From Trinickia mobilis (GTDB lineage: Bacteria > Pseudomonadota > Gammaproteobacteria > Burkholderiales > Burkholderiaceae): DNA of 64,000 bases. The position numbers and the translations under genes were made by a program. Under the pieces are notes generated by a model. It was given only the letters and a program-made list of their open reading frames with translations. It was not told where the DNA came from and did not search any database. The stretch is from assembly GCF_017315705.1 (NCBI RefSeq), contig NZ_JAFLRF010000010.1, positions 1-64,000 on the forward strand. Direction: 5' to 3'. Within the stretch, counting starts at the first letter, position 1, and each line of letters begins with the position of its first letter. This document shows positions 36,825-47,164 of the stretch, in pieces.

Positions 36825-37574
36825 ATGAAAATCTTGGTGCCAGTCAAGCGCGTAGTCGACTACAACGTGAAAGTCCGCGTGAAGTCGGACAACACGGGTG
36901 TGGACATCGCGAATGTGAAGATGTCGATGAACCCGTTCGACGAAATCGCGGTGGAAGAGGCGGTTCGCCTGAAGGAAGCCGGCGTGGCGACGGAAGTGAT
37001 CGCGGTGTCGGCCGGTGTGGCGCAATGCCAGGAGACGCTGCGCACGGCGCTCGCGATCGGCGCGGACCGCGCGATCCTGATCGACTCGAACGAAGACCTG
37101 CAGCCGTTGGCTGTGGCCAAGCTGCTCAAGGCAGTGGTCGATAAAGAACAGCCGCAGCTGGTGATCCTCGGCAAGCAAGCGATCGACGACGACTCGAACC
37201 AAACGGGCCAGATGCTGGCGGCGCTCGCGAGCCTGCCGCAAGCGACGTTCGCCTCGAAGGTCGTGATCGCCGACGGCCGTGCGACGGTGACGCGCGAAGT
37301 GGACGGCGGCGCTGAAACGCTGTCGCTCAAGCTCCCCGCGGTGGTCACCACCGATCTGCGCCTGAACGAGCCGCGCTACGTGACGCTGCCGAACATCATG
37401 AAGGCGAAGAAGAAACCGCTCGAAACGTTGAAGCCTGAAGACCTTGGCGTGAACGTCGCGCCGCGCCTGAAGACGCTGAAGGTCACCGAGCCTCCGAAGC
37501 GCAGCGCTGGCGTGATGGTGCCGGACGTGAAGACGCTGGTCGAGAAGCTGAAGACCGAAGCCAAGGTACTGTAA
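36825..37574 (+). CDS. etfB: electron transfer flavoprotein subunit beta
   Basis: A 249-residue protein beginning [40 protein letters not shown] is the nucleotide-binding region (AMP site) and [20 protein letters not shown] is the ETF-beta signature. With EtfA it takes electrons from acyl-CoA and related dehydrogenases to ubiquinone. It is followed by etfA after 22 bp and then an acyl-CoA dehydrogenase. Confidence 0.96.
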   Translation: MKILVPVKRVVDYNVKVRVKSDNTGVDIANVKMSMNPFDEIAVEEAVRLKEAGVATEVIAVSAGVAQCQETLRTALAIGADRAILIDSNEDLQPLAVAKLLKAVVDKEQPQLVILGKQAIDDDSNQTGQMLAALASLPQATFASKVVIADGRATVTREVDGGAETLSLKLPAVVTTDLRLNEPRYVTLPNIMKAKKKPLETLKPEDLGVNVAPRLKTLKVTEPPKRSAGVMVPDVKTLVEKLKTEAKVL

Positions 37575-37596
37575 GACGGACGCGGAGACGAAAGAG

Positions 37597-38532
37597 ATGA
37601 CGATTCTGGTAATTGCCGAACACGACAACGCGTCGATCAAGGGCGCCACGCTGAACACGGTCGCCGCTGCACAGAAGATTGGCGGCGACATTCACCTGCT
37701 GGTGGCGGGCCACAACGCGCAAGCCGCGGCAGAACAAGCCGCGAAGATCGGCGGTGTGAGCAAGGTGCTGCTCGCCGACGCGCCGCAACTGGCCGAAGGC
37801 CTGGCGGAAAACGTCGAAGCGACGGTGCTGAACATCGCGAAGGATTACTCGCACATCCTCGCGCCGGCCACACCCTACGGCAAGAACATCGCGCCGCGCA
37901 TCGCGGCGAAGCTCGACGTGGCGCAGATCAGCGAAATCACCGCGGTCGATTCGCCCGATACGTTCGAGCGCCCGATCTACGCGGGCAACGCGATCGCGAC
38001 GGTGCAGTCGATCGATCCGATCAAGGTGATCACGGTGCGCGCGACCGGATTTGATGCGGTGGCAGCGGAAGGCGGCAGCGCCGCGGTCGAGAAGATCGAA
38101 GCCGCAGCCGACGCCGGCATTTCGCAGTTCGTGAACCGCGAAGTGACGAAGTTGGATCGCCCGGAATTGACGAGCGCGACGATCATCGTGTCGGGCGGCC
38201 GGGGCTTGGGCAGCGGCGAGAACTACACGAAGGTGCTCGAGCCGTTGGCGGACAAGCTGAACGCGGCGCTCGGCGCCTCGCGCGCGGCGGTCGATGCGGG
38301 CTATGTGCCGAACGACTACCAAGTGGGGCAGACGGGCAAGATCGTCGCGCCGCAGCTGTACGTCGCAGTCGGCATTTCGGGGGCGATCCAGCACTTGGCC
38401 GGCATGAAGGACTCGAAGGTGATCGTCGCGATCAACAAGGACCCGGAAGCGCCGATCTTCAGCGTGGCTGACTACGGTCTCGTCGGCGATCTTTTCACGG
38501 TCGTGCCGGAACTCGTCAGCGAACTCGGCTGA
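37597..38532 (+). CDS. etfA: electron transfer flavoprotein subunit alpha
   Basis: A 311-residue FAD-binding ETF subunit. The C-terminal FAD signature is [20 protein letters not shown], with [12 protein letters not shown] and [16 protein letters not shown] before it. It forms the heterodimer with EtfB and carries the redox FAD. An intrinsic terminator separates it from the acyl-CoA dehydrogenase gene that follows, which is a likely electron donor. Confidence 0.96.
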   Translation: MTILVIAEHDNASIKGATLNTVAAAQKIGGDIHLLVAGHNAQAAAEQAAKIGGVSKVLLADAPQLAEGLAENVEATVLNIAKDYSHILAPATPYGKNIAPRIAAKLDVAQISEITAVDSPDTFERPIYAGNAIATVQSIDPIKVITVRATGFDAVAAEGGSAAVEKIEAAADAGISQFVNREVTKLDRPELTSATIIVSGGRGLGSGENYTKVLEPLADKLNAALGASRAAVDAGYVPNDYQVGQTGKIVAPQLYVAVGISGAIQHLAGMKDSKVIVAINKDPEAPIFSVADYGLVGDLFTVVPELVSELG

Positions 38533-38586
38533 CCGAAGTCAAGGCCGCGTCCTGCGGCGTCCGGCAACAATAAGACTAAGCAAGCG

Positions 38587-38612
38587 AAGGGGCGCAGTAC
38601 GCGCCCCTTTTT
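38587..38612 (+). terminator. intrinsic terminator of etfBA
   Basis: AAGGGGCGC (38587-38595) pairs with GCGCCCCTT (38601-38609) around AGTAC, followed by T residues to 38612. Confidence 0.85.
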
Positions 38613-38632
38613 CATATCCACTGGAGGACACA

Positions 38633-40423
38633 ATGAGCTACACCGCGCCCATCAAGGACATGCTGTTCGTGATGAAGGAACTGGCGGGCCTCGATGACGT
38701 TGCAGCGTTGCCGGGTTTCGAGGACGCCACGTTGGAGACGGCTCAGGCCGTGCTGGACGAAGCCGCAAAGCTGTGCGGCGAGGTGCTTGCGCCGCTGAAT
38801 GTCGAAGGCGACCGCAACCCGAGCAGTTGGCGCGACGGAGTGGTGACGGCGTCGCCCGGCTTCAAGGACGCGTTCCGGCAGTTCGCCGAAGGCGGCTGGC
38901 AGGGCGTGCAGCATCCGGCGGACTATGAGGGGCAGGGCTTGCCGAAGCTCATCGGGACGCCGTGTGTCGAGATGCTCAACGCGGCGAATCTGTCGTTTGC
39001 GGTCTGTCCGCTTTTGACCGACGGCGCGATCGAAGCGCTGTTGACGGCCGGCAGCGAAGAACAGAAGCAACGCTTCGTGCCAAAGCTGATTTCCGGCGAG
39101 TGGACCGGCACGATGAACCTGACCGAGCCGCAGGCCGGTTCCGATCTCGCTTTGGTGCGCACGCGCGCCGAACCGCAAGGCGACGGCACGTACCGCATCT
39201 TCGGCACGAAGATCTTCATCACGTGGGGCGAGCACGATATGACGGACAACATCGTCCACCTCGTTCTTGCCCGCCTGCCGGATGCGCCCGAAGGCGTGAA
39301 GGGCATTTCGCTCTTCATCGTCTCGAAGTTCATGATCAACGACGACGATTCGCTCGGCGCGCGCAACGACGTGCACTGCGTGTCGATCGAGCACAAGCTC
39401 GGCATCAAGGCGAGCCCGACCGCGGTCCTGCAGTTCGGCGACCGCGGCGGCGCGATCGGCTATCTCGTCGGCGAGGAAAATCGCGGCCTCGAATACATGT
39501 TCATCATGATGAATGCGGCGCGTTTCGCGGTCGGCATTCAGGGTATTGGCGTCGCGGATCGCGCTTATCAGAAGGCCGTCGCCTACGCGAAGGAGCGCGT
39601 GCAGAGCCGCCCGGTCGACGGCACGGCTAAGCAATCGGTGACGATCATCCATCATCCCGACGTGCGCCGCATGTTGGCGTCGATGCGCGCGCTGACTGAA
39701 GGCGCTCGCGCGCTTGCGTACGTGGCGGCCGCGCATTGCGATATCGCGCATCGTCACGCTGACGAAGCGGTGCGGGCGGAGCATCAAGCGATCTACGAAT
39801 ATCTGGTGCCGGTCGTGAAGGGCTGGAGCACGGAGATGTCGATCGACGTCGCGAGTCTCGGCGTGCAGGTGCACGGCGGGATGGGCTTCATCGAAGAGAC
39901 GGGCGCGGCGCAGTTCTATCGCGACGCGCGCATTCTGCCGATTTACGAAGGTACGACCGCGATTCAGGCCAACGACCTGATCGGCCGCAAAACGCTGCGC
40001 GACGGCGGCGCGGTTGCGAAGCAGCTGCTCGCGGACGTCGCGCTGACCGTCGACGCGCTCGCGGCCCGCGAAGGCGCCGCGTTCGCTTCGATGCGCGAAC
40101 AGCTCGCGAACGGGCATCGCGCGTTTGCCGCGGTCGTCGACTACGTGCTGTCCAACGCGAAGCGCGATCCGAACGCGGTGTTTGCCGGCAGCGTGCCGTA
40201 TCTGAAGCTCGCCGGCGTCGTGCTGTGCGGCTGGCAAATGGCGCGCGCGCTCCTGGCGGCTGCCGCCAACGAGGCCGGCGATCCGTCGTTCTACGGCGCG
40301 AAGATCGCGACTGCGCGTTTCTATGCCGAGCATGTGTTGCCGCAGGCGGCGGCGCTCGAAGCGTCGATCGTTAGCGCGAAGGGCGGGGAGGGTGTGCTCG
40401 CGTTGTCAGAAGACCAGTTCTGA
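38633..40423 (+). CDS. acyl-CoA dehydrogenase (long form with C-terminal extension)
   Basis: A 596-residue flavoenzyme. MNLTEPQAGSDLALVRTRAE and GVQVHGGMGFIEETGAAQFY are acyl-CoA dehydrogenase signatures, and the catalytic Glu is in LPIYEGTTAIQANDL. Residues about 465-590 form the extra C-terminal domain of the long FadE/DmdC-like group. It oxidises acyl-CoA thioesters and passes electrons to EtfBA, whose genes lie just upstream. TGGAGG precedes the ATG at 38633. Exact chain-length preference is unknown. Confidence 0.92.
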   Translation: MSYTAPIKDMLFVMKELAGLDDVAALPGFEDATLETAQAVLDEAAKLCGEVLAPLNVEGDRNPSSWRDGVVTASPGFKDAFRQFAEGGWQGVQHPADYEGQGLPKLIGTPCVEMLNAANLSFAVCPLLTDGAIEALLTAGSEEQKQRFVPKLISGEWTGTMNLTEPQAGSDLALVRTRAEPQGDGTYRIFGTKIFITWGEHDMTDNIVHLVLARLPDAPEGVKGISLFIVSKFMINDDDSLGARNDVHCVSIEHKLGIKASPTAVLQFGDRGGAIGYLVGEENRGLEYMFIMMNAARFAVGIQGIGVADRAYQKAVAYAKERVQSRPVDGTAKQSVTIIHHPDVRRMLASMRALTEGARALAYVAAAHCDIAHRHADEAVRAEHQAIYEYLVPVVKGWSTEMSIDVASLGVQVHGGMGFIEETGAAQFYRDARILPIYEGTTAIQANDLIGRKTLRDGGAVAKQLLADVALTVDALAAREGAAFASMREQLANGHRAFAAVVDYVLSNAKRDPNAVFAGSVPYLKLAGVVLCGWQMARALLAAAANEAGDPSFYGAKIATARFYAEHVLPQAAALEASIVSAKGGEGVLALSEDQF

Positions 40424-40458
40424 CGGCGGCAGCGCAGTTGCTTTCTTAGGAGCAATAG

Positions 40459-40493
40459 CAAAGGGCGCCTGATCGTGGATCAGACGCCCTTTG
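40459..40493. terminator. bidirectional terminator between the acyl-CoA dehydrogenase gene and dadA
   Basis: AAAGGGCG then CTGATC (40460-40474) pair with GATCAG then CGCCCTTT (40478-40492), with one mismatch and a GTG loop. It lies between two convergent genes and suits both. Confidence 0.85.
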
Positions 40494-40549
40494 CCTTTGT
40501 GCTGTCGAGTCAGCGGCCTTGCGGCGGCATATCCCCGGCCGAGATCTTG

Positions 40550-41836
40550 TTAAGCGTAAGCCGGCCGACCCGTGCCGCCGGTGTCGCCGAGATAGCGATG
40601 CACCGACAGATCGCCCGATTGAATCGCCGGCTGCTTGCCCGAGATCAAGTCGGCGAGCAGTTGGCCGGAGCCGCAGGACATCGTCCAGCCGAGCGTGCCA
40701 TGACCGGTGTTCGTGAACAGGTTCGACACGGGCGTGCGGCCGACGATCGGCGTGCCGTCCGGCGTCATCGGGCGCAGGCCGGTCCACGACGTGGCCTTCG
40801 ACGTATCGCCGCCGCCCGGGAACAGGTCGTTCACGCACATTTCGAGCGTCTCGCGGCGCGCCTGGCGCAGCGTCTTGTCGAAGCCGACGATCTCCGCCAT
40901 GCCGCCGACGCGAATCCGGTCGTCAAAGCGCGTGATCGCGATCTTGTACGTTTCGTCGAGCACCGTCGATACCGGTGCTTTCGCGGCATTGACGATGGGC
41001 GCGGTGATCGAATAGCCCTTGAGCGGGTAAACCGGGATCTTCACGACGCTCGACAGGAACTGCGTCGAGTACGATCCGAGCGCGACGACATAGGTGTCCG
41101 CGCGGATCATTTCCGTGCCGCACTGCACGCCGCTGATGCGGTCGCCGGACATTGCCAGCGCGTCGATCGGCGTGTTGAAGCGGAACTTGACGCCCAGTTG
41201 CTCAGCGAGCGCTGCAAGGCGTGTCGTGAAGAGTTGGCAGTCGCCGGTTTCGTCGCCGGGCAGGCGCAGGCCGCCGGTCAGCTTGTGCGACGTTGCCGCG
41301 AGGGCCGGTTCGGCTTCGGCCAACTCGCTCGGGCTCAGCAATTCGAACGGCACGTTCGCTTCCTTGAGCACCGCTATGTCTTTCGCGGCGCCGTCGAGTT
41401 GCTGCTGCGTGCGGAAAAGCTGGAGCGTGCCGCCAGTGCGCCCTTCGTACTCGATGCCGGTGTCGGCGCGCAGCGCTTGCAGGCAGTCGCGGCTGTACTC
41501 GGCGAGCCGGACCATGCGGCCCTTGTTGACGGCGTAGCGCTCGGCCGTGCAGTTTTGCAGCATCTGCCACATCCAGCGCAATTGAAATTGTGTGCCGTCG
41601 AGCCGGATGGCGAGCGGCGCGTGCTTCTGGAACATCCATTTGACGGCCTTGAGCGGCACGCCCGGCGCCGCCCACGGCGCGGCGTAGCCCGGCGAGATCT
41701 GGCCGGCGTTGGCAAAGCTGGTTTCGAGCGCCGGGCCGGCCTCGCGGTCGATCACGGTGACTTCGTGTCCCGCACGTGCAAGATAATAAGCAGTCGTCGT
41801 CCCGACGACCCCGCTGCCTAAAACGACGACTCGCAT
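40550..41836 (-). CDS. dadA: D-amino acid dehydrogenase small subunit
   Basis: A 428-residue FAD-dependent oxidoreductase. [20 protein letters not shown] has the dinucleotide-binding motif and [20 protein letters not shown] is characteristic of Dad[21 protein letters not shown] and [16 protein letters not shown] complete the FAD site. It deaminates D-alanine and other D-amino acids at the membrane. The divergent lrp gene is its likely regulator, as in other Proteobacteria. Confidence 0.94.
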   Translation of the reverse strand: MRVVVLGSGVVGTTTAYYLARAGHEVTVIDREAGPALETSFANAGQISPGYAAPWAAPGVPLKAVKWMFQKHAPLAIRLDGTQFQLRWMWQMLQNCTAERYAVNKGRMVRLAEYSRDCLQALRADTGIEYEGRTGGTLQLFRTQQQLDGAAKDIAVLKEANVPFELLSPSELAEAEPALAATSHKLTGGLRLPGDETGDCQLFTTRLAALAEQLGVKFRFNTPIDALAMSGDRISGVQCGTEMIRADTYVVALGSYSTQFLSSVVKIPVYPLKGYSITAPIVNAAKAPVSTVLDETYKIAITRFDDRIRVGGMAEIVGFDKTLRQARRETLEMCVNDLFPGGGDTSKATSWTGLRPMTPDGTPIVGRTPVSNLFTNTGHGTLGWTMSCGSGQLLADLISGKQPAIQSGDLSVHRYLGDTGGTGRPAYA

Positions 41837-41980
41837 AGCTACTCCCAGTAGGTTTTTTTGCGGTTCGGGCCAATGCGGTCAATAACCTTGATGTGCCCGA
41901 TAGGTCTAGTGTTATCCGCTATAATATTTAGCAATATGTAGTTTTTGTTATCGTATTTTTTACGTTTCTGGTAAAAGAAC
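41837..41980. promoter_or_regulatory. divergent dadA-lrp control region
   Basis: A 144-bp gap with an AT-rich core (about 41910-41965, including TATAATATTTAGCAATATG). AT-rich, loosely symmetric DNA of this kind is what Lrp-type regulators bind. Both promoters must lie here, but I cannot define exact boxes. Confidence 0.4.
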
Positions 41981-42469
41981 ATGAGAACGCAACGCCAGCC
42001 GGTCCGCGCACTCGATAAGCTGGATCACAAGATCCTGAAATTGCTTCAGGCGGATGGCCGGATGGCCATGAAGGACCTGGCGGAGCAGGTCGGGCTGACG
42101 GTGACGCCGTGTATCGAGCGGGTGAAGCGCATGGAGCGCGACGGCGTGATCACGGGCTACTACGCGCGGGTCAATCCGGCGGAGCTCGGCGCGGCCCTTC
42201 TCGTGTTCGTCGAGATCACGCTCGATCACAAGAGCGGCAACATGTTCGACCAGTTTCGCCGCGAAGTGCAGAAGATTCCCGAGGTCCTCGAATGCCACCT
42301 TGTGTCGGGCGATTTCGACTATCTGATCAAGGCGCGCATTGGCGAAATGGCCGATTACCGGAAGCTGCTCGGCGACATCCTGCTGCAGCTGCCGGGCGCG
42401 GTGCAGTCGAAGAGCTACGTCGTGATGGAGGAAATCAAGGAGTCGCTGACGATCCCCGTGGGCGAATAG
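41981..42469 (+). CDS. lrp: Lrp/AsnC-family transcriptional regulator
   Basis: A 162-residue regulator. Residues about 12-60 are the AsnC-type HTH (LDHKILKLLQADGRMAMKDL, then TVTPCIERVKRMERDG); residues about 75-150 are the RAM effector-binding domain with VLECHLVSGDFDYLIKARIG. Divergence from dadA points to control of D-amino acid catabolism in response to alanine or leucine. The protein is full length. Confidence 0.93.
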   Translation: MRTQRQPVRALDKLDHKILKLLQADGRMAMKDLAEQVGLTVTPCIERVKRMERDGVITGYYARVNPAELGAALLVFVEITLDHKSGNMFDQFRREVQKIPEVLECHLVSGDFDYLIKARIGEMADYRKLLGDILLQLPGAVQSKSYVVMEEIKESLTIPVGE

Positions 42470-42540
42470 CGGGACGGCAACGGGCCGATTAGCCCGGCCT
42501 CGCAAACCCGGAGAGCCGCTTGGCAGTATGCGAATCGATA

Positions 42541-42556
42541 CTGTATATTTATACAG
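42541..42556 (+). promoter_or_regulatory. LexA (SOS) box upstream of the radical SAM gene
   Basis: CTGTATATTTATACAG is a perfect CTGT-N8-ACAG LexA box with an AT-rich spacer, flanked by TA on the left as in the E. coli consensus. It lies 29 bp before the ATG at 42585, within the expected promoter. Confidence 0.8.
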
Positions 42557-42584
42557 TGTACGACGCCGCTGCCCTGTTCGAGCC

Positions 42585-43715
42585 ATGGACGATTCCGAGT
42601 TTCCTATTGCCTTGCCCGTGCCTCGCAAAGGGCGAGGAGCTGTCACCAATTTGCAGGGCCGCTATGAAGTCGATCAGCGCGAGAAGGTGGACGACGGCTG
42701 GGTGAGGCCAGAGGACGAGGAGTGCGAGGCGCCGGCGCTGCGCACGCAGGTATTCGAGGAGCGCGCGAAAAGCATCCTGACGCGCAACGCCTCGCCCGAT
42801 ATTCCTTTCAGCGTCTCCCTGAATCCGTATCGCGGTTGTGAACACGGCTGCATCTACTGTTTTGCTCGGCCGACGCATAGCTACCTCGGCCTGTCGCCGG
42901 GGCTGGATTTCGAGAGCCGCATTTACGCGAAAGTGAATGCCGCGGAGTTGCTCGAGCGCGAGTTGTCGAAGAAGACCTATGTGCCGGAGCCGATCGCGCT
43001 TGGCGTCAACACTGATGCGTATCAGCCCGCAGAGCGCGAATTGCGCATCACGCGGCGCGTGATCGAGGTGCTGCACGAGCACCGTCATCCGTTTGCGGCC
43101 ATCACGAAATCGTCGCTGATCGAGCGCGATATCGATCTGCTCGCGCCGATCGCGGTGCGTTCCCAAGTGATGGTGGCGGTGACCGTCACGACGCTCGACG
43201 CCGATATCGCACGCACGCTCGAGCCGCGCGCCGCCACGCCGTCGCGCCGGCTGCGCACGATCCGCACCTTGAGCGAGGCGGGCATTCCCGTCGGGGTGAG
43301 CATCGCGCCAGTCATCCCGTTCGTCACCGAGCCGGACATGGAGCGCGTGCTCGAGGCATGCGCCGAGGCGGGCGCGACGAGCGCGAGCTACATCATCTTG
43401 CGGTTGCCGTGGGAGGTGGCGCCGCTCTTCAAGGATTGGCTTGCCGCGCATTTCCCCGACCGGGCCGAGCGCGTGATGGCGCGAGTGCGCGACATGCGGG
43501 GCGGCAAGGACTATGACTCGTCGTTTGCGCAGCGTATGAAGGGCGAAGGCCTGTGGGCCGAGCTGCTGAAGCAGCGCTTTCACAACGCCGTTCGCCGCCT
43601 GGGCCTCAATGACCGGAAGCGCGGAATTCTTGATATCTCGCAGTTTCAAGCGCAATTATCTGCAAAGCGGCCGCCCGAGCCGCCGCCGGACAGTCCCCAG
43701 TTAAGCCTCTTCTGA
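42585..43715 (+). CDS. PA0069-family radical SAM protein (SplB-like)
   Basis: A 376-residue protein. The radical SAM cluster motif CEHGCIYCFARPTHSY provides CxxxCxxC, and SILTRNASPDIPFSVSLNPY and VNTDAYQPAERELRITR are family stretches shared with spore photoproduct lyase-like proteins. The start is the ATG at 42585 (MDDSEFPIALPVPRKG); upstream in-frame codons overlap the LexA box. The SOS box predicts induction by DNA damage, consistent with a DNA repair or damage-related role. The actual reaction is not known. Confidence 0.9.
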   Translation: MDDSEFPIALPVPRKGRGAVTNLQGRYEVDQREKVDDGWVRPEDEECEAPALRTQVFEERAKSILTRNASPDIPFSVSLNPYRGCEHGCIYCFARPTHSYLGLSPGLDFESRIYAKVNAAELLERELSKKTYVPEPIALGVNTDAYQPAERELRITRRVIEVLHEHRHPFAAITKSSLIERDIDLLAPIAVRSQVMVAVTVTTLDADIARTLEPRAATPSRRLRTIRTLSEAGIPVGVSIAPVIPFVTEPDMERVLEACAEAGATSASYIILRLPWEVAPLFKDWLAAHFPDRAERVMARVRDMRGGKDYDSSFAQRMKGEGLWAELLKQRFHNAVRRLGLNDRKRGILDISQFQAQLSAKRPPEPPPDSPQLSLF

Positions 43716-43748
43716 TGGGCCGACGCATTTGGCCGCACTAGCTCGCGG

Positions 43749-44219
43749 TTATTGCGCAAGCGATTTCGCCGCTTCGACTTGCGATTCGAAATAGGTTTGG
43801 AACGTCAGCGCGAGTCCGCTCATCAGCAGGAAGGCGCCGAAAAAGAGCGAAAAGATGACGACGAAAACGACCGCCCAACCCGATCGGCTGCGCTTGCCGG
43901 CCTGCGCATTGAATTGCGCGTCCCATTTCTGGTCGGGCCGCAAACCGTAGACGATCGCCGCGAGGAACGCCGCAAAGAGCGAAACCGCGCCGGGAACCGC
44001 GAGCCACCAGCCGATCGAGGCGGCGCGCTGAGTAGCGGCGAGCAGCACGACGCCGGGAATGCCGATGAGGGTGCCAACCAGGTGCGCCCAGCCGAACACG
44101 TCGCGAAAGCCGTACAGATAGAAGCGGTGCGCGCCGAGGCTGCCGAAAAAGAAGGCGAGCGCGGCGGTGAGGGTCTTCGAGCGGAAGCGGGGCGACGCGG
44201 ATGAAACGTTGGCGGACAT
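43749..44219 (-). CDS. TM2 domain membrane protein
   Basis: A 156-residue membrane protein. The TM2 motif (AALAFFFGSLGAHRFYLYGF, then GIPGVVLLAA) lies in residues about 20-75, and four hydrophobic segments are predicted overall. The C-terminus after the last helix is short (TYFESQVEAAKSLAQ). TM2 proteins are widespread but of unknown function. It is convergent with the radical SAM gene. Confidence 0.82.
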   Translation of the reverse strand: MSANVSSASPRFRSKTLTAALAFFFGSLGAHRFYLYGFRDVFGWAHLVGTLIGIPGVVLLAATQRAASIGWWLAVPGAVSLFAAFLAAIVYGLRPDQKWDAQFNAQAGKRSRSGWAVVFVVIFSLFFGAFLLMSGLALTFQTYFESQVEAAKSLAQ

Positions 44220-44557
44220 AGACGTCTTGCAAAGAGGCGGTCGGCGAAACGAACGGCGAGCGTCGGCGACAAGCAGGTGCGCCGTTGCCGACCGCGCATT
44301 CTACGCCGAGCCAGCGTCCGAGAGCATGCGGCGAGCCGCTGCTTCGGGAGAGGTGCCTCATTATCGCGGGCTTTCATGGCCTCGGTGAAGGGGGGCGGCG
44401 TGCGTCCGGCTCGATCGCGGACAAACCGCGCAGTTTGATGCGAGGAAAGCGAGCTTTTATATGCCTTTCGGCGCGATTTGCAGGCGCTTTCCCTGCCCCC
44501 TATCAGGGCGAATGTCGGTATTGCGCCACCCGTGTTTCCGGTTTTCCAGGTAAGTGT
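44220..44557. other. non-coding gap before the rpsP promoter
   Basis: About 340 bp between the TM2 gene and the rpsP operon promoter. Frames that cross it are low quality; no gene, RNA or repeat was recognised. Confidence 0.3.
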
Positions 44558-44586
44558 TTGTTATGGCTTCGGTTTCCCGCTATAAT
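44558..44586 (+). promoter_or_regulatory. sigma-70 promoter of the rpsP-rimM-trmD-rplS operon
   Basis: TTGTTA at 44558-44563 and TATAAT at 44581-44586 are separated by exactly 17 bp. The rpsP ATG follows at 44632. Confidence 0.75.
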
Positions 44587-44631
44587 CGCCTGTTTCAGTG
44601 GTTCCGAACCCCGGTTTTCAAGGATTTTAGT

Positions 44632-44886
44632 ATGGTCATCATCCGCTTGGCTCGTGGCGGCTCAAAGAAGCGCCCGTTCTACAACATCGTCGCAACCGAT
44701 TCGCGTAACCGTCGTGACGGCCGCTTCATCGAGCGCGTCGGCTTCTACAACCCGGTCGCTACGACGGGTGAGTCGCTGCGTATCGCTCAAGACCGCCTCA
44801 CGTACTGGCAAGGCGTTGGCGCGCAACTGTCGCCGACCGTGGAGCGTCTCGTGAAGCAAGCGCAAAAGGCGCAACCGGCTGCTTAA
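44632..44886 (+). CDS. rpsP: 30S ribosomal protein S16
   Basis: An 84-residue protein starting [20 protein letters not shown], the standard S16 N-terminus; [11 protein letters not shown] is also diagnostic. The ATG at 44632 is preferred because the longer frame overlaps the promoter. First gene of the conserved rpsP-rimM-trmD-rplS operon. Confidence 0.97.
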   Translation: MVIIRLARGGSKKRPFYNIVATDSRNRRDGRFIERVGFYNPVATTGESLRIAQDRLTYWQGVGAQLSPTVERLVKQAQKAQPAA

Positions 44887-45030
44887 TGGCGGTTAAGGCC
44901 ACAAGGCCTACGTTGTTCGGCCCGTTGATGCGCGCATCTGCCATGCGTCTGAGTCAATCGCTCGGCATGCCAGATGCGCTGCTTTCGTTTGAACGGGGCG
45001 TCGGCGTTGTGCCGGCGGCGAGGTTGACTG

Positions 45031-45738
45031 ATGTCCGATCGTGAATCTGGCGGTTCAAGCCGCGCGAAAGGTGCGGCTCGCGCGCGAGCCTCATTTGGTG
45101 CGTTCGTCCGCAAGCCGGCTGCCAGCGCGGCAGCCGCAAGCATTGCGCCCGGCGCGGAATCCGAAGCGGCGCTGACTCACGTCGAATCGGCAGAAACGTG
45201 GCCTGACGACGCCGTCGAAGTCGGCGCAATCGTCGACGCGTATGGTCTGAAGGGCTGGGTCAAGGTGGCCGCGCATGCGGACGCCGGGCACGGCGGCGAC
45301 GCGCTCTTGAGCGCGAAGCGCTGGTGGCTGATGAAGGGCCGCGAGCGCAAGTCTGCCGCGGTGCTGCAGTCGAAGCCGCACAGCGACAGCATCGTCGCCC
45401 ATCTGGGCGATTCGGCGGATCGCGATGCCGCACTCGCGTTGCGTGGTTGCCGCGTGCACGTACGGCGCAGCGATTTTCCGTCACTCGGTGCCGATGAGTA
45501 TTACTGGGTCGATTTGCTCGGCCTGGATGTCGTCAACGAGGCGGGCGTGGCGCTTGGCCAAGTGGTCGACATGATCGACAACGGTGCGCATTCGGTATTG
45601 CGCATCGAGTATCCGGCGACGGCTAAAGATGGCCGCGCGGTAAAGGGCGAACGCCTGATTCCGTTCGTCGGCGTGTACGTCAAAACGGTGGATCGGGCGG
45701 CGAGGCAGATCGTCGTCGACTGGGAAGCCGATTACTGA
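45031..45738 (+). CDS. rimM: 16S rRNA processing protein RimM with N-terminal extension
   Basis: A 235-residue protein. The RimM N-terminal domain begins at about residue 63 ([20 protein letters not shown]) and the PRC-barrel follows from about residue 145 ([20 protein letters not shown]). RimM helps assemble the 30S head with S19. About 60 Ala/Ser/Arg-rich residues precede the domain, longer than E. coli RimM but seen in Burkholderia relatives. It is followed 2 bp later by trmD. Confidence 0.93.
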   Translation: MSDRESGGSSRAKGAARARASFGAFVRKPAASAAAASIAPGAESEAALTHVESAETWPDDAVEVGAIVDAYGLKGWVKVAAHADAGHGGDALLSAKRWWLMKGRERKSAAVLQSKPHSDSIVAHLGDSADRDAALALRGCRVHVRRSDFPSLGADEYYWVDLLGLDVVNEAGVALGQVVDMIDNGAHSVLRIEYPATAKDGRAVKGERLIPFVGVYVKTVDRAARQIVVDWEADY

Positions 45739-45740
45739 AC

Positions 45741-46532
45741 ATGATTGAACCAACGGAGAGAGCGGTGCAGTTCGATGTCGTCACGCTCTTTCCCGACATG
45801 TTTCGCGCGCTGACCGACTGGGGCATCACGAGCCGCGCGGCGAAGCAGGGGCGTTTCGGGTTGCGCACGTGGAATCCGCGCGATTTCACGACCGACAACT
45901 ACCGTACCGTCGACGATCGCCCATACGGCGGCGGCCCAGGCATGGTGATGCTGGCCAAGCCGCTCGAAGCGGCGATCGGCGCGGCGAAAGCGGCGCAGGC
46001 GGAGCAGGGCATTGCCGGTACGTGTGTGGTGATGATGTCGCCGCAAGGCGCGACGCTCGATCACGATCGCGTGATGCGTTTTGCGCAAGAGCCCGGTCTG
46101 GTGTTGCTGTGCGGACGCTATGAGGCGATCGATCAGCGGTTGCTCGATCGTTGTGTCGATGAGGAAGTCAGCCTTGGCGACTTCGTGCTGTCGGGCGGCG
46201 AGCTGCCCGCGATGGCGCTGATGGATGCCGTCGTCAGGCAGTTGCCAGGTGTGCTCAACGATGCGCAATCGGCGGTGCAGGACAGCTTCGTCGACGGCTT
46301 GCTCGACTGTCCGCATTACACGCGGCCCGAGGAATACGAGGGCATGCGCGTGCCGGATGTGCTGCTCGGCGGCCATCATGCGGAGATCGAGCAGTGGCGC
46401 CGGCGCGAGGCGCTCAGGAATACGCTGGGCAAGCGGCCCGATTTGATCGAGCGTGCGAGGCGCAACAAGATGTTGAGCCGTGCCGATGAGGCATGGCTCG
46501 CAAGTCTGGCGAAAGAGGCGTCGAAGGCTTGA
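45741..46532 (+). CDS. trmD: tRNA (guanine-N1)-methyltransferase
   Basis: A 263-residue SPOUT-class enzyme that makes m1G37 in tRNAs. [20 protein letters not shown] opens the core, [20 protein letters not shown] is the signature, and [11 protein letters not shown] with [15 protein letters not shown] forms the trefoil knot that binds SAM. It is essential for reading-frame maintenance. Full length and in the canonical operon position. Confidence 0.96.
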   Translation: MIEPTERAVQFDVVTLFPDMFRALTDWGITSRAAKQGRFGLRTWNPRDFTTDNYRTVDDRPYGGGPGMVMLAKPLEAAIGAAKAAQAEQGIAGTCVVMMSPQGATLDHDRVMRFAQEPGLVLLCGRYEAIDQRLLDRCVDEEVSLGDFVLSGGELPAMALMDAVVRQLPGVLNDAQSAVQDSFVDGLLDCPHYTRPEEYEGMRVPDVLLGGHHAEIEQWRRREALRNTLGKRPDLIERARRNKMLSRADEAWLASLAKEASKA

Positions 46533-46687
46533 CCCCTTCGGCATTCGTTCGCAAGACATAGGCGGTGCAGCACATGCGTGTGCCGCGCCAGATGTGAACC
46601 CATCCTCTATCGGGGCCGTGCCGAACGCTGGCTGGACTTGGCGCAAGGCAGGTACAAACGCCGACAAGATGGCATTAGGAGTCAGTG

Positions 46688-47068
46688 ATGAATCTGATTG
46701 AAAAACTCGAGCAGGAAGAAATCGAGCGCGTGCTCGCAGGCAAGTCCATCCCCGCATTCGCCCCCGGCGATACGGTGATCGTGAACGTGAACGTGGTTGA
46801 AGGTACCCGCAAGCGCGTTCAGGCTTACGAAGGCGTCGTGATCGCGAAGCGCAACCGCGGCCTCAACTCGTCGTTCATCGTCCGCAAGATTTCGTCGGGC
46901 GAAGGCGTCGAGCGTACGTTCCAGACGTACTCGCCGCTGTTGGCAAGCATCGTCGTGAAGCGCCGCGGCGACGTGCGTCGCGCGAAGCTGTACTACCTGC
47001 GTGAGCGTTCGGGCAAGTCGGCTCGGATCAAGGAAAAGCTGGTGTCGAAAGACCGCGAAGCGTCCTGA
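46688..47068 (+). CDS. rplS: 50S ribosomal protein L19
   Basis: A 126-residue protein starting [40 protein letters not shown] and [12 protein letters not shown] are L19 signatures. I use the ATG at 46688, not the adjacent GTG at 46685; GGAG lies about 8 bp upstream. Last gene of the rpsP operon. Confidence 0.97.
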   Translation: MNLIEKLEQEEIERVLAGKSIPAFAPGDTVIVNVNVVEGTRKRVQAYEGVVIAKRNRGLNSSFIVRKISSGEGVERTFQTYSPLLASIVVKRRGDVRRAKLYYLRERSGKSARIKEKLVSKDREAS

Positions 47069-47085
47069 GCGTAACAGCTGTAAGA

Positions 47086-47113
47086 AAAAGCACCCCTCCC
47101 GGGTGCTTTTTTT
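47086..47113 (+). terminator. intrinsic terminator of the rpsP operon
   Basis: AAAAGCACCC (47086-47095) pairs with GGGTGCTTTT (47101-47110) around CTCCC, followed by more Ts. Confidence 0.9.
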
Positions 47114-47164
47114 GTTGGTGGGTCACAATAGCGGCTATCCCACACGATCGTCACGAGACTGCCG

